Assembly (NCBI GenBank): GCA_030248225.1
Contig: JASANE010012179.1
Span: 44,894 to 108,893 of the forward strand
Direction: 5' to 3'
DNA from: Trileptium ribeirensis
Lineage: Eukaryota; Nematoda; Enoplea; Enoplida; Thoracostomopsidae
DNA length: 64,000 nucleotides
Numbering within the stretch: position 1 is the stretch's first letter; the number at the start of each line of letters is the position of its first letter. The position numbers and the translations under genes were made by a program. Below are positions 23,345 through 36,675 of the stretch, piece after piece. Below the pieces are notes generated by a model. The model searched no databases. It was not told the origin of the DNA and saw only the letters and a program-made list of their open reading frames with translations.

Positions 23345-26300
23345 CTTGATATCTAATCTGAAATAATACCTAATGTCTGAAGTACTTCCGTACAGCTCAT
23401 CTTTGAAAACTGCAGCTGGAGTATATACACAGTTGTTTGCGTAGTGGTAGTTTACTGTTGATATATGTGCGCACGTGAAGATGAAAGTGCTGCATCCTTT
23501 GGACAGAAGAAGCGTTGTCCCAACCGTGCCTCCTACAAACAGGAAGGTTGCATCAAGTTTAAGGATTGCTCATTATCAATGAATACCTGAATTTGAAAAG
23601 TGTGTTTGTGGTAATTCCTGATTTAGCTTAGCTAAAAAGCGCGCATGTGATAACTCGCACAAAGTATTCATGTTAGTGTACATAAACTTCTTGTGGCTTA
23701 GGTTGTTTAGTATACCGGCCGATTCGAGATTCCATGGTCTTGAAGTTTTTATATCCATGGAGGCTCCATCACTAGTCGTTATTTTAAACATTTTGAATGT
23801 GTAATTTGAGCGTAATACAGTTGTCTCGTGTTCGGTGCATATATATGTAAAGATAGTGTGTAATTGTATTATAATTTGTTTGAATGCGAGACGTTTTTGT
23901 GTAGACTGTTTATACTTTTAGCGCGTGTATATATATAGAAATAAAATGTTGAATTCAGTTATTTATTTATGATGCGTAGTGCGACATAAAATATTCCTGA
24001 ACAATATGCATATGCATATTATTTATAAACTAAATCTTGTATCAAGTGAGCTGGTTGTAGCGGGCGGACGTTAGCTAGAAGTTAGCCACCTCAACTCCTT
24101 CGAACATTGGTAGTCTTTTACCTGTTTGTAGTGTTTAAACTACATATTTTCACATAAACATCTTGCTGAAGGTTGGAAAGTTCACTCATATATATGCTTT
24201 CTAAATTCTAACCGCATCCTTAATCGTTATTTATGAAAAGGGTAAAGTAAACTTTTTTTCTCAAGATTTACCAAAACTACTATTTGTTAGTTCCTAGTTA
24301 TTTTAGCAATGATTGTGATGTCAATCCCGGGAGTATTTTAACAGATCATTCCTAACTGAAAAATGGCAGCCTCATTTACACAATGCCTGCATCATTATAA
24401 AGCAGGAGTATATCGTCACTTGAGCGCTATGTATTTGAAGCGAAAAATCTCATGAGACCAGTCTTCTTGTCATGTATATATATAAAATAATATAGCATTG
24501 TCAGTTTTATTATTGTTTTTTTATGGCATCCATATCATAAGCTTCTAACTTCTAGCGTGATAGCTTAATCAAAGTTAGAAATCTATATATACGTATGTCC
24601 TTTAGTTGCTATGAAAATAGATTCCAGTTCATAGCGATAATATCGCTATCCGTAGTCGAGTCCACTCAGAGCGGATTTAACAGTGGCTCGACAAGCTTTA
24701 TTTTGGCAGTATATAAATCTACAGCCGGTTTAGATATTTCATCTGAATCACGTGCTCCAGCAGTTGAACTGAAGAATCATAAGATACGATACCTTTTCAG
24801 AAAATGTCAAAATGTGTAATTTAGCAACTGCAATTGCACTTACATAAAAAGGAAAAAATTTTAGTCTTGCTGAAAAAAACATGAGCATTTTTACCCAAAG
24901 AATGGAAAAATCTGCATATTTTTTATCTCATCACATAAAAATTTGATAATTTTTAGTCGTACAGAAAGTTACATTGGGGACGCCAAAGTTAGCATGGGGG
25001 CATGAACTAGGGAGCTAGTAGGTGCTCGATATACCAAGGTACCATCGCCCTGTTTGTGATGTGATATTGTCGGTGGTTGCTGTCCCAATTGTTCTAATTT
25101 ATGAAAACTTCGTTATAAACGACATTGGCAGTGTAGTTAGGTGGCGTTGCGTTCCTTGGCATCATGTTCAATGAAAGAGAACATTTGGTATATTGTGCCG
25201 ACTCGAAACATGGCGACATATAATGCACGTGCGAAAAAACTGTTGCGACACGTAGGCCCGTCCGTTGCGGTGTTTGTGATTGGTTTATATTAATTTCATT
25301 CAAAAGAAATCATATGGAAGCAGTCGGCGACACAATTGAAATCGGGAGTATGGATCCGACGATGACGTGACTGTTTCGTGGTAGAAACACATGTCTACCA
25401 AACTGCACCACCTGATGGAATTTCGCAATCGATCACGAGTGGTTAAATATAGATATATACATATATATGTATTTATTACATATATATCCATAATACGTAC
25501 AGTACATGTAGTAGTCGCCTAACTTGCCATGAACATACATACATAGCTAGCTTTTCACTATATAGATATGTGACATAGCAGGGACACATTGGCATTTTCT
25601 TATAATAGTATGATATGCCTGTTACATTGAGCTCAATTTACAGAGCAACAAGTTGTAGCTTTTTGTAACTGCTTGTGATTCGTGGCCGGCAGTTACGTAT
25701 ATATATTCTTCTTTTAGGTTTTGATAAAATTATGTTTAAAGCGGGCCCACAAGACTCGAAATTACGAAAACGGCCATATTTGCTTAACGGATGGAGATAC
25801 ATATACATGGAGGATTATGAGCTTATTTTGCAAAGCGAATGAGCTTCTAAGGCACCGAACGAAACGTTGTTGCGGTAGCTACGTAAGTTCTAGGTTTGTG
25901 TCTAGATGATCTTTAAATGGAACTCAAAATATATACATGATAAGGGTCGGGTCGTCAGTATCGTTCAAACAATGCTGGAGAACTGGGTTTTTTGTAAAGC
26001 GAAGTCATCCCCACGTAGTCATGGATTCTATACACAGTGGGAACTCAGGTGTTGCGATCTCTCCAGGTTCCTTCCAGGTAATCGCCCCAAATAAATTTTG
26101 GTCTTCTCTCTTGTTAGTGCTCCTCAGATACTTTCTTTGCTGCTAACAAACGAGTGAATTTCTTTTGTGTTGGTACAAAATATACTGATTTTTCCCGGTT
26201 TGGGCTAAAACATCAAATTTTTCCATGTTTGGACAAACCTTTAAAGTTCCGCGATAGCAATAATGCAACGGCAATGCCTTAATAGCAACGTGACATGTTT

Positions 26301-27615
26301 GCATATCAAAACCGTAGGACACTTTATCCCCTTCTCCAATTTCCAACAAGACGAGAATTTTGAAATTTCAAGAAAATTTATAACTTGAGGGATTGCAGAA
26401 CCCTAACACCTTATTTGATGCCTACTAATACAATTGTTTTTTTATCGTTTGTAGTCGCTGGTACAAATAGACACATTCTAATGACCTGCCTACATGTATA
26501 TATTGTAAAAGTGGCAAAATTGAATATTCTCGGTGCCAAAGTTTATCAAATTTAGCTCACCACGGTCAAAAAGTAAAACAAGATCTTTTCAGAATTTTTT
26601 AAAGTTTGTTACTATCCGACGCAGGACCTCAATAACGCTTAAGCTTAGGTCATAGCATGAGACATATTATATACTTAACCTAACCCAGAGCTTAAGTTTT
26701 AGCCTAAGGGTAGGTTCTTATACGAAACATATAAGTATCTGTGTAGTGTACAATTATGTTGAACACCTCATTAAGATCGCAGCACCCATTCCAAAGTTAT
26801 GCGTCTGAACAAATTTACCCTCAACTGGAAATTGCATTATAATAATTTTTCACACTTTTGGCCTTCGTATTTTTCCAATTTCACAATCTTAGCAACCTCT
26901 GAAAAGATTCTGGTCATTCACTCCCAATACGAAAGCCATGTCGATTCTACAAATACAACCACCCGCTTTCGAGTTCCCCACTTTGAATAAAATTCGTCAT
27001 TTTTGGGAAAGTCACTTTTGTGATTTTCCCATTTTCAAGGGGTCTACGGAACCACGCTTTGAAACCATGCACGTTGGAAAGACGCTCGAAATAGTTTCGA
27101 TGAAATAGGGGTTGTAGAATCTTACGGGGCGGCATGCCGAAAAAATGCGAAAATAGCTAATTATACCCATTCCAAATCTCCAACTAAACTAACTATAATG
27201 AATACGTAGTATCTCAGCTATCACTGAAAACGTGGACACTTGCTGTGAAGCAATGTCTTTTGGGGGTACGAGATGATTGGGCGTCCACTGACTATGGGGG
27301 CATCACTGAGAAGATGATGGACCCTTCTATGACGCCCCCTCTTAGTCAAAACAGCCTAATTGTCTATATAAACATAGTATTTTCGGTAGGCTGATTTGAT
27401 GTCTTATGACGGTTACAGTATTTTATGACCACTCAGTTCAACTGGGCTGACACACAATATGAACTAGCGAAAGGCTCCAGGTATTGTGGGTTCCTCCCAG
27501 TTCCAAACTGGGCTGACCCTAAATGTAATTTTGGTAGTTGAAACAAGCCAAAAATTGGCAATATCTCTAATCGCGAAATGTACTGCGCGACATAAACCAT
27601 TTCAACTGTATACTG
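23345..27615. other. Intron interior, no gene or clear repeat
   Basis: AT-rich sequence with scattered (AT)n runs (for example near 24476 and 25450). Frames up to about 74 codons occur but have no splice or domain support. Nothing was recognised. Confidence 0.35.
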
Positions 27616-27950
27616 CTGGGCTCTCCATTCGCTGAATATTTTGCCAGGAGGCATGAACTGGGGGCACCCTGGTTCAAAACCGGGGACGCCTAATTTTGCC
27701 AAGAGAAATGGTTAAAAATCATGTCCGAAACGCTGCTAAAACGTTTTGACAGGACGAAAAAACTATTTTGAAGCTAATTTTGACAAAATTTAGGAATTTT
27801 ATTACAAATTTTATATTTAGGGTGTTTTACCGATCGGAAACAAAAAAAATTTGCCAATAGACAATGAACTGGGGAGCCCAAAATTTTGCCAAGGGGTACG
27901 AACAGGGGATCCCGTTCTTGCCAACCCTTACCCCAATTTGGAGAGCCCAG
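27616..27950 (+). mobile_element. Small TIR element, CTGGGCTCTCCA ends
   Basis: CTGGGCTCTCCA at the left and TGGAGAGCCCAG at the right are perfect inverted termini around 335 bp. The interior contains AAAATTTTGCCA-like words shared with 63072-63437 and 51421-51570. The flanking 5 bp (TACTG / TAGCG) match at 3 positions, so the duplication is unclear. The ends resemble the CTGGCCTGTCCA family. Confidence 0.75.
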
Positions 27951-29088
27951 TAGCGTCGGGATTCAAAAACATGGTCGTGACAATTAACTGGATTTAGGAA
28001 CTGTTGATTTCAAAATTTCACTTCTTCAGCATTTTACGTTTTCTACCTTCTGTAATTTGAACAAACTCACATTTTGTTTAAATTTCTCAACACTAGTGCT
28101 GCATAGTTGCGTAGACTTCTGTAATTAGAGATGGAGTCACTCAACTTTTGTTCAAAAATTTTGCGCCGTGAAATTCCTTTGGCATAATTTTTACCTGCCC
28201 TCCACCAAATCCTGTTATGTATAAAACTGATGGAGCTAATTTCAGTCTACTCGATCCGCACTCCCTATTTATGGGCCCTAACCATTTTCTACACATACAG
28301 GCAAGCCAATGTATATGTGGGTTTTTCTGTGGTAAACTCGTTTGCTTCATATTCGTTGGAGTTTCTGTGCCGACTTTGTACTTTTATGTGTCAGGGTCTA
28401 TCGACTCCCGCTGTATTTCGATGTGTAGCCTACTTTCTAAATGTGGGAAAACAAATATTATATGAATCACGGAACAACCGGAACCGGAACCTGTTCTTCG
28501 AAACTTATAAATTGTAAAACAGATGGAGAAAGAAATGAAGGTGTAGTATATAGATTTAAAATTGCTTTTACGTTAAACTTAATGTATTGCGATGGCATTG
28601 TTGTCTTTCTGAAACTAAAGATACTGAGGAAGCTAATAATGTTTATTTATCGATCTATATGTCGGTTTTTGAGCACCCAGAGCATAAAATGTCTTCCACT
28701 ATACACCCATGTATATATTGCGTCAAACTGAATGTGCTTACAACGCATGGAGTGTAGAATAAACACTTTCGCCCTGTCACCAGTCGCCTCCCTTTACTTC
28801 ACATAAGTTTGTTACATGTTGTTTTGTAAGAAACTTGAAATTATTGGTTTGTATGGTTCTAAGAGAAAATAATAGAAGGTAATTTAAACTTATATATTGT
28901 AAAACAGATGGAGGAAAAAATGCTTACAGCGCGTCCCACCAGCGACACATTTGCCATAGCCACTTGAGACCAGAGCTGACACATAAGCATGGCAGGACTT
29001 GAGCCGATAGGAAGATCGGCTTGTTTAGACCATTCGAATGTTGCACTGAAAAGTCAAGAAGAAAAACCAACGCGGCAGCAAAGAATGG

Positions 29089-31136
29089 CTATGACACGGC
29101 AACTGTGTGTGAATCATGCAGCCGTCGTTTAAAAATTTCGACAATTTCCGCAGTTACGAGTCTATCAGGCAGACCGTTCCAGGTGTTAATAACTCTATTT
29201 GCGAAGAAATAGCGGCGACAATGGAGCCGCGAACATTTGGGAAGGCGCAGTTTTAAAGAATGGCGGGTGCCTGAGATAGGTGCAAGTTCAAAAAGACGAC
29301 ACCAGTCATAGTCTACCATACGATGCACCATTTTGACAACCATGATCAAATCTGCACGAAGTCTGCGTTTCTCGTTTGCGTTTGAATTTCCAATCGGTTA
29401 AGTCGGGAAGCATAATCGAGATGCCGGATTTGAGGAACTATTTTAGTGTCGCGCCTTTGAACTCTTTCATTGAGTTGGACATCACGTTGATAGTGAGGAC
29501 TCCAAGCACAACTGGCGTAATCGAGTTTAGGTCGTACTAAGGCATAATAAAGAGTGATAAATGTTGGTATATCCCAAAATTTTCATGTTCTAGCCATCAG
29601 TCGGACGATATTACGTGCTTTAGCAACTACATTATAACAGGAGCCGAAGATTTGAGCTTACTGGATACGATGACTCCTAAGTCGGACGCAGGCACTTGTT
29701 CACTAATACGTTCATTGTTCATAAAGTAATTCCATTTTGGGTTTTTATAACCAAAATGCAAAACACTGCATTTAGTAATATTAAAGTCGAGTTTCCAGTC
29801 CTCCGCAAACTGACAAATAGAATCTAAATCACACTGCAAATCCATACAATCAAGCCAATAATAGCACTTATCGATGCGTCTAGTTAGCTTGGAATCATCA
29901 GCGAACATCCACACACAACTAGAAACAGCATTACAAAAGTCGTTGGCATAGAATAAGAATAAAAGCGGTCCAATAACGGAACCCTGCGGGACTCCCGAAG
30001 TTACATTAACCACGGTCGACTTACTACGTTATATACGACAGACTGAGTGCGGTTGGTCAAAAATTCTTCAAGCCATCCCAATAATGGGTTTTTCAAACCA
30101 TATGAGGACAGCTTTTTAATAAGGCAACTGTGGGATAACCGATCAAGAGCTTTTGAGAAATCTAAGTAAATCGTGTTTCAGAGCCATCAATAATATCGGT
30201 AATGCAATTTAGATAGTCTATCAATTGCAAATGTGTAGACCGGTTAGGATAGAAGCCATACTGGTTTTCGTGCAAGAGGCGGTTTTTATTGCATATTCCA
30301 TTATCTGACTTCGTATGATTCTCTCCATCAATTTACAGCAACATGATGTAAGGCTTATTGGCCTATAATTACATGGTTGGCTTTTGTCGCCGCCTTTAAA
30401 AATTGGGGCAACAAAGGCATGCTTCCAATCGCTGGGCACAGTAATTGAGTTTAAAGACAACGTGAAGAGATGAACCAGGTAAGGTGTGAGTGTAGTACCG
30501 CATCTGCGGAGAATAATATTATTAATATAATCTGGACCTTCTGCACTTGTTTCTTGGAATTAGTTATTGCAATTAACACGATTTCGGCAGTACACGTGAC
30601 ATGAGAAAGCATTTCCGACGTTTGAAGCGGAAGTTGGGAAGTTGAAGTATGGTTAGCAGCAATGAAGACAGATTTGAAATGTTCGTTTAGTACCGAGACA
30701 GCTTCGAAGTCATTTTGTGTATACGTTAAGTCGGTATTCGATAAAGGACCAATGCTGGTTCGCACCTTTCGACGCGAGTTGACGTATTTCCAGAAATTTT
30801 TAGAATCCGTGCTAATTGACGAAGTTAATAATTTTTCATATTTCCACACGGCACGATTTGTTTCCTGAGCTAGCAAATAACTGAGGAGTTTATATCGTTC
30901 AAGAGTGACAGCTGTACGAGTACGTTGATATGCACGAAGTGTGTTTTTCGCCGTCGTGTTATATCAAGCGAAAGATTATTCATCCAAGGTGCGCTGGATA
31001 TACGTCTCCTGTTATTGTTATTTCGAAGGGGAGCATAAGCAATTACAGTTTCGAGCGTCGCTGATTTTATGTCATTCCAGACAGAGTATGTATCCGTTTT
31101 AGAGAAAGTTCCTTTGGTTATAAGCTTCGCACACAA
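29089..31136 (-). pseudogene. LINE reverse transcriptase, broken
   Basis: Several minus-strand frames together give most of a LINE RT. 30870-31136 and 30451-30876 carry the linker upstream of RT. 30221-30460 carries the FKGGD...NYRPISLTS motif. 29627-30013 carries SGVPQGSVIGPLLFLFYAND and the catalytic FADD (usual family form Y/F-A-D-D). 29089-29349 is the C-terminal segment with YFFANRVINTWN. Frames change between these pieces, so the enzyme cannot be made. The RT would copy its own RNA by target-primed reverse transcription. Confidence 0.87.
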
Positions 31137-31154
31137 TGTTGCATTGATTGCGGG

Positions 31155-32507
31155 CTAATCTGCTCGCCACAAGTTTAAACAACGGGGACTGTCTTCAAGT
31201 GTACGAACATCACTTGGTGTATACAGTCGAACAGAGAAAGTTACTAACATATGGTCGCTTGTGCTGAGACCCGGTTTAGTGTCTACACTTTCGATCATGG
31301 TGTCCTCATTTGAAAAAATAAGATCAAGACTAGCCAACTCGCGAGTTGGTTGAAACACGTGTTGGACGAGATTAGCTGCAGCTATACTATCCATAAATGC
31401 GTCGCATGAGGCTGGCCAAACTCTTCGGTGCCAATTAATCTCACCAAAATTGAAATCACCTAATAAGATGATGTAAGACGATGTACATTCTGCTAGGCTG
31501 TGTATTATTGCGAAGAGAACATCGTTTTGTGATGAGTTATTTGAAGGAGATCTGTATACACAGATAGCCAACAGCGTATCGTTGTTTCTTAGCTTGATGA
31601 TTGCGCCGACAATATCCTCGTAAGCAGAAAAAAAGAGACGAGACACAGGGCTAGACTGAAGTTTTGTTGAAGCATACAACAAGACACCCCGCACAAGGGC
31701 GAGGCACGGTCAGCCCAATAAAGTTCAAAATTTGGAATAAAAAGTTCAGAATCAGAAATACTTGTACGGCCCCACGACTCACACACAGCCACAATGTCAA
31801 GCTCTCTTTCTGCACAGGGTCCCCGCTCGACAGGGAAAATATGGAAAACAGGGAAATTATCGATTTTTGCAGGGAAAAGAGGGAAAATTTTGACGTCTGT
31901 AGGGAAAAATTTTGGGAATTTTTGGAAATGGGTTGCTTTTTCAAATATTTTTGGAAATTTGTGATTTTTTATTCTTTTATTTCAGAACAAGGACCCTCAT
32001 TTCTCCAATTTCATGCTGCAGCAATGTCGCACCTTCTGCAATATATAGCTAAATTTAATATAATTTTAATGTTTTAGTTTTCACACTAATATATTGTCTG
32101 AAACGCTATAATTTTCAGCTTATACATATGATTTTAGGCGATATATCCTTTGTGTGTTCATATGTCCAAGTTGAATTTTTACAGGAGCTGCAGGGAAAAC
32201 AGGGAGAAAATTGTCGAGATCCCGCGGGGACCCTGTCTGCCATTAAAGCGTTGAAACAATCGAGTTTGTTCATTAGGCTTCGTGCATTAAACATACACTT
32301 TAAGACAGAATTAAACTTCAGTTTAGCAACATAAGATTCCGATGAAATAGTAGATACATTTAGCGAATCACAAACACGATAAGCTATACCATAAAATGAT
32401 TTAGGTTTAGTTAAAACAGCATCACCTTTAAGTGGTTTTAAATCGTTAACTTCCAAACAATTTGAAACAGTAGCATGATGTATATTAGTAAAGTTTGATG
32501 AATTCAT
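31155..32507 (-). pseudogene. LINE APE-type endonuclease, interrupted by a MITE
   Basis: 32115-32507 contains MFNARSLMNK, the usual start of the LINE endonuclease (N-A-R-S). 31589-31792 carries VCESWGRTSISDSELF, the catalytic Glu region. 31155-31694 carries ICVYRSPS, then ILLGDFNF and STSDHMLV, matching the Y-R-(S/P)-P, G-D-F-N and S-D-H signatures. A TIR element at 31815-32235 cuts the domain, and there is a frameshift near 31690. The enzyme normally nicks target DNA for LINE insertion. Confidence 0.87.
31815..32235 (+). mobile_element. TIR element inside the LINE, CAGGGTCCCCGC ends
   Basis: CAGGGTCCCCGC at the left and GCGGGGACCCTG at the right are perfect inverted termini around 421 bp. 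Interior words such as CAGGGAAAA match other CAGGGT elements. The flanking six bases are TCTGCA and TCTGCC (5 of 6), consistent with the 6-bp duplication seen at 17109-17748 and 60769-61150. It interrupts the LINE endonuclease. Confidence 0.83.
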
Positions 32508-32638
32508 TGTTTCAATACGTGCAGGTTTTGAATTTTAATGAAAAACTTGCAAAATGTTAGGTTCAGACGAATACGATAAAAAGTTAGTAACAGTAACGTT
32601 ATTTACGACATTATTCACACAAGTACTATCATCATGAA

Positions 32639-33487
32639 CTAGTTTCTTGAAGGGACCTGTCTTCCTAAAGGGACCGTAGTAGATACGTCCTTATCGGTAA
32701 CAATAAGCCGGCCTTTGCGTACGTAAGCTTTCTTATCTCGTTTGGATAATTTTCTATGTTCATCAAGCAATTTTTGGTTTGCTGCTAATTGATATTTTGT
32801 TAAATCATCTTGTACACTAATAAATGCGCACTTGCTATTCTTCAATTTATTTTTATGTGTCAAGACAAGCTGTTTTTGGTTCTCGCTTTTAAGTATAACT
32901 TTTAACGGACGTTTCTTGGCCGGCTTCCGTTGCCCAACACGAACCACTGCATTTACATCAACTTGCATACCGCTATCCGCCCCCAGGCCTATAGTGTTTA
33001 ATTGTCAATTGTACCAGTATCGTCGACTTTACGTTCTTTGCCATCGTGACGTTCCGACTCAGGAAATTACAAATGATTAAATTTTTTTCGATATTCAATT
33101 TCTCGTAATTCATTCACCATATCGATATCCGAAAATAAATTTTCGGTTTTGTCGTTTCAAGCTGTTCAACCCGCTTGGAAAGATCATATATTTTTCGCAG
33201 GCATTCTGCAGAAGATTTTAAAACCCTTCTACATTTGCGGCGCAGTGGGTACAATTCCAGGAAAATTGGTTACCACCTTTAGCCAATTCTGTAGCTATCG
33301 CAGCGGATAAATTGGCACAAACACGATGAAAAGTTCTAGTACAAAATCGACAACTTACAGAAGTACCGCCGTTTGCTATTTGAATCATCCTGTTCGGCAC
33401 CGCGCAGGTTGGATTGTAGCAATGCACCGGAGCAACAACATCATTAATTTCGCCGTCAGTGTTAGATCGAGTGATACTTTGAGACAT
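32639..33487 (-). pseudogene. LINE ORF1 with a PHD-type zinc finger
   Basis: The ATG at 33485-33487 opens a frame through 33218 with C-x4-C, C-x2-C, H-x2-C and C-x2-C in PHD order (HCYNPTC, SCRFC, HRVC, WNCTHC). The reading continues in another frame to 32639, with Lys-rich sequence ending in a basic tail. ORF1 of CR1-type LINEs binds the element RNA. The frame break makes this copy non-functional. Confidence 0.8.
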
Positions 33488-34199
33488 TTTACAGGTAAAC
33501 CAGAAATAAGTAATTATAAAAATTTAACCCTGAATGAAGGTGTAGTGGATTTAAAAAGTATTGAAAATAACTTTTACGTTAAATTTAATGTATTGCCATG
33601 GCATTATTGCCTTTCTGAAATTTTAAAGGTACTGAGGAAGCTAATAATGTTTATTTATCCATCAATATGTCGGTTTTCAACACCCAGGGCAAATAATGGC
33701 TTCCACTATACACCCTTGTGTATATTGCGTCAGACTGAATGTGCTTACAACGCATGGAGTGTAGAATAAATACTTTCGCCCTGTCTCCAGTCGCATCCCT
33801 TTACTTCACATAAGTTTGTTACATGTTGTTTTGTAAGAAACTTGAAATTATTGGTTTGTATGGTTCTAAGGGAAAATAGTAATTTTCTAATCAGTTAAGC
33901 TGCTTAAGCTTAAGTTGAGATACTGTTTAAGCTAGCGTTGGGCAAACAGTGCACGTCAGTTAAATGACAATGATGATAAATTTTTAAGCAGAATGCTATG
34001 AATGAGAAAAACTGTGATGCTGCTCGCGTAGTTTCAATAAATACAGTTCACTGCCAATAATGCAGTTTCTAGCTGCGTTACAGATAACTTAACTTTATAC
34101 TTTCAATGTAGACTGATTTACAAAGTTTACACGCGCACTTGCTGGTGCGTGACTTAATTTATGTTAACCAAGCATACAACTAAGTACTCCTACGTAATC

Positions 34200-34551
34200 C
34201 TGGCCTGTCCATATTTTAAGGGGGATGGGTGGGGACCCCCAACTTTCAAATCCCCCATGTCCGTCCCACCACTCGGCCGAAACCCCCGTGTTCAACTAAT
34301 TTCAAAAAATTTTATGTCTGAAAATTTATGTTTTTTGTTTACAAATTGTTTTTTAAACGTTAATTATTACTATTTATAATGCTAAAATTTAGCTTGAAAA
34401 TACATTCACAGTAGAAAAATGCATGAAAATATGGAAATTTTTAGAATTTTTAAACAAAATTTATCTCCCACTTTTAATTTTCCCCCGAGAATGAACATGG
34501 GAGCACCCTGAAGTTTCTCCCCGACTTTCCGGAGGGTTCTGGACACGCCAG
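34200..34551 (-). mobile_element. TIR element, CTGGCCTGTCC ends, copy 1
   Basis: Inverted termini CTGGCCTGTCCA and GGACACGCCAG; 352 bp; flanked on both sides by TAATC, a perfect 5-bp duplication. It lies inside hAT copy 4. The interior has GGGGGAAA and CCCCCATGTCC words shared with the copies at 40512 and 55638, in opposite orientation to them. Confidence 0.85.
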
Positions 34552-34926
34552 TAATCCATACTCTGTTATAGAGTTGGACTGGTTTAATTCTAACATACAC
34601 TTCTGAATGTGTAAAATGGCTCCTACAAGCATCAACCTGGCTTAGTTTTGTTAACGGACTACTGCAAGTTAAGATATAAAATTTCTTTTGACAATTTATG
34701 TGCCCTATTTACGTTTCACGCGGCAAATTGCTGAGTTAATTTTGTCTTTTGCTTGGTTGTATTGGAACTTGATCATTGTGGATATATATGTTACATATGT
34801 TTGGACCACAGATGAAGCAAAAATGTGGAAAAATTTCAAACAATTTTTAAACCGCAATTGCCTTCGGTGTGGTTTTCGCCCTTTGCCGGAACACGATTTT
34901 CGCCGGAACGGAACCGTAATTCCCTG

Positions 34927-36675
34927 ATATGAATGCATACTTAGCTAGCGTTTCATCTACATTATCTGAAAAATTAATCATTCCTATAAATTTTAAGGAC
35001 TTTTGTAAATGAATAACTTCAACTAACAACTTACGTTAGTTTGTTCAGAATCGCGTATAATTTATTGGTACTTATAGTCACTGAAACGCTGAACCGATGC
35101 ATCTGCAGGTGTAAATTTCATTAAAACGATTCCAAACTGCTTGGGTCACCACTCCTAATATGATTCAAGCAAATTATGCCAGGATTCCAACCCACACATT
35201 TGCGACTATCCAATGTTTCTGCTTGTCACTTTTCGATGTTTTCGAGTTTCAGCTCCGATAAATCAAAAGCTTCGTCCTCTCTGTGACGGTTTTTGGTATG
35301 TCCAATTCTGTTTTGTCGAAGAACACGAGTTAGAAATTTAATTTCTGTGTATGTATATATGTAGGTGCAGGAATGGGGGAATGCATACTGTCAGCTTGGT
35401 TGGTCATATTTACCACATCGTTTCATATTAGTTGGATATAACAGGATTGTAGTTCTATTTATTGTATATGTCATGTAGCGAATTTATCATTGAGATAATT
35501 AAGTTTCTCATAACTGGGATAGAACCAGGAGCGTGGGAAAAGAAGTGGTTTCTACAGGATTTCCACAGACGCAAAGGCTACCTGGTCCAGTAGCTGCCAG
35601 ATCCTGGACAGTGGCACCCTGGATGTCGTGAGATTTTAATAAATTCTCTCTGTTAACAAAGGTGTTATTGTCCCTTTACCGTCGGTGTCACACCTGCCGG
35701 ACTAAGTAGAACCTGCCAGGGACTCGGACGGCATAGGTATGTTGTATACCGGAATCGGAATATATTGAATTGTGTCAATAAAATCAAGTGATCCTGACCG
35801 GGCGCCTTATTAGGCAACTTAATATAGCCGCATGATATATTTTTCTGAAACATTTTGTTCACTGACTCCGGAAGCTATTAACCAAATGAAGTTTAATGGA
35901 TTATTCATGTCATTTATGTTTGGTCGGCGATATTTCACTAAAATAAATGGTTAAGAGCAGTACAAAATAGTTACCCTTATAGTTGTTTACAGTGTAGATG
36001 CAGTAAGGCCATGCTTAGTAATATTACGGTCAGCAATAATGGAGTTTGGATAACGTTTGCGGTTAGCCTTTTTGAGGGAACCGCTATGCAGTCACTGAAC
36101 GAAAAATGTCTATTATCAGCTTTCAGACTCATTAGCTCGAAGTTGCATATCATGACTATAGGGATTAGGTGGCAGCAAAATTTCTAATGAGCTGGAAGCA
36201 TTAAAATTGACTGTTCCGTTCATTTTTTAAATTATTATTAGGTCAGCTCTGTGTCGGCCTAGTTCAAGCGACTGTAAGTTTATGAATTTGGTGGCCGGCT
36301 AGTCTCTAAGGGTCGGGGTTTAGGTTAGAGGACTGATATTTCATCGCTAGCTTCTATGGGTAGCTTCCACAACTTTGCTCCGATCTACGTCGCTCACTCT
36401 CAAAGCAACTTAAAAAACAGTGACGCCTTAAACTTTTTATTTAACCCCAAGAAGATGTCGTTTTCAACGAACATAAAATACAGTTTTCTTAAGTTTTGAC
36501 CTATGTTAGGTATCTATTTTTTCCTAAACTACAGTTATGGTTAAGCCGACACGTAGGCAATATATATCTATTGCAGTATATTATACTCCTTCAAACTGTT
36601 GTCACGTGAAGCGACACATATACAACATATAACAAAATATATATTCCTGAAATGACTCGTATAATCAGATCGTAA
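34927..36675. other. Intron interior, no gene recognised
   Basis: AT-rich sequence with no long frame and no repeat recognised. Confidence 0.35.

Larger units (their letters stand above)
28924..33529 (-). mobile_element. CR1-like LINE (non-LTR retrotransposon), decayed
   Basis: Minus-strand element running from about 33529 (5') to about 28924 (3'). Order of parts: ORF1 with a PHD-type finger, APE-like endonuclease, reverse transcriptase, and a C-terminal segment ending in YFFANRVINTWNGLP. PHD-finger ORF1 plus endonuclease plus RT points to the CR1/L2/Jockey side of the LINE tree; I favour CR1. Short AATG-like flanks fit a small target duplication inside the hAT copy. Frameshifts and a MITE insertion make it inactive. 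Confidence 0.88.
28468..34926 (+). mobile_element. Non-autonomous hAT element, copy 4, split by later insertions
   Basis: The left end is at 28468 (CACGGAACAACCGG, a decayed terminus) and the right end at 34926 (TTCCCTG). The flanks are ATATGAAT on both sides, a perfect 8-bp duplication across 6.4 kb. That shows a single insertion later enlarged by a LINE (28924-33529) and a CTGGCC MITE (34200-34551). The left part also carries a partial internal duplication: ACTTATA-ATTGTAAAACAG occurs near 28502 and again near 28887. Confidence 0.88.
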
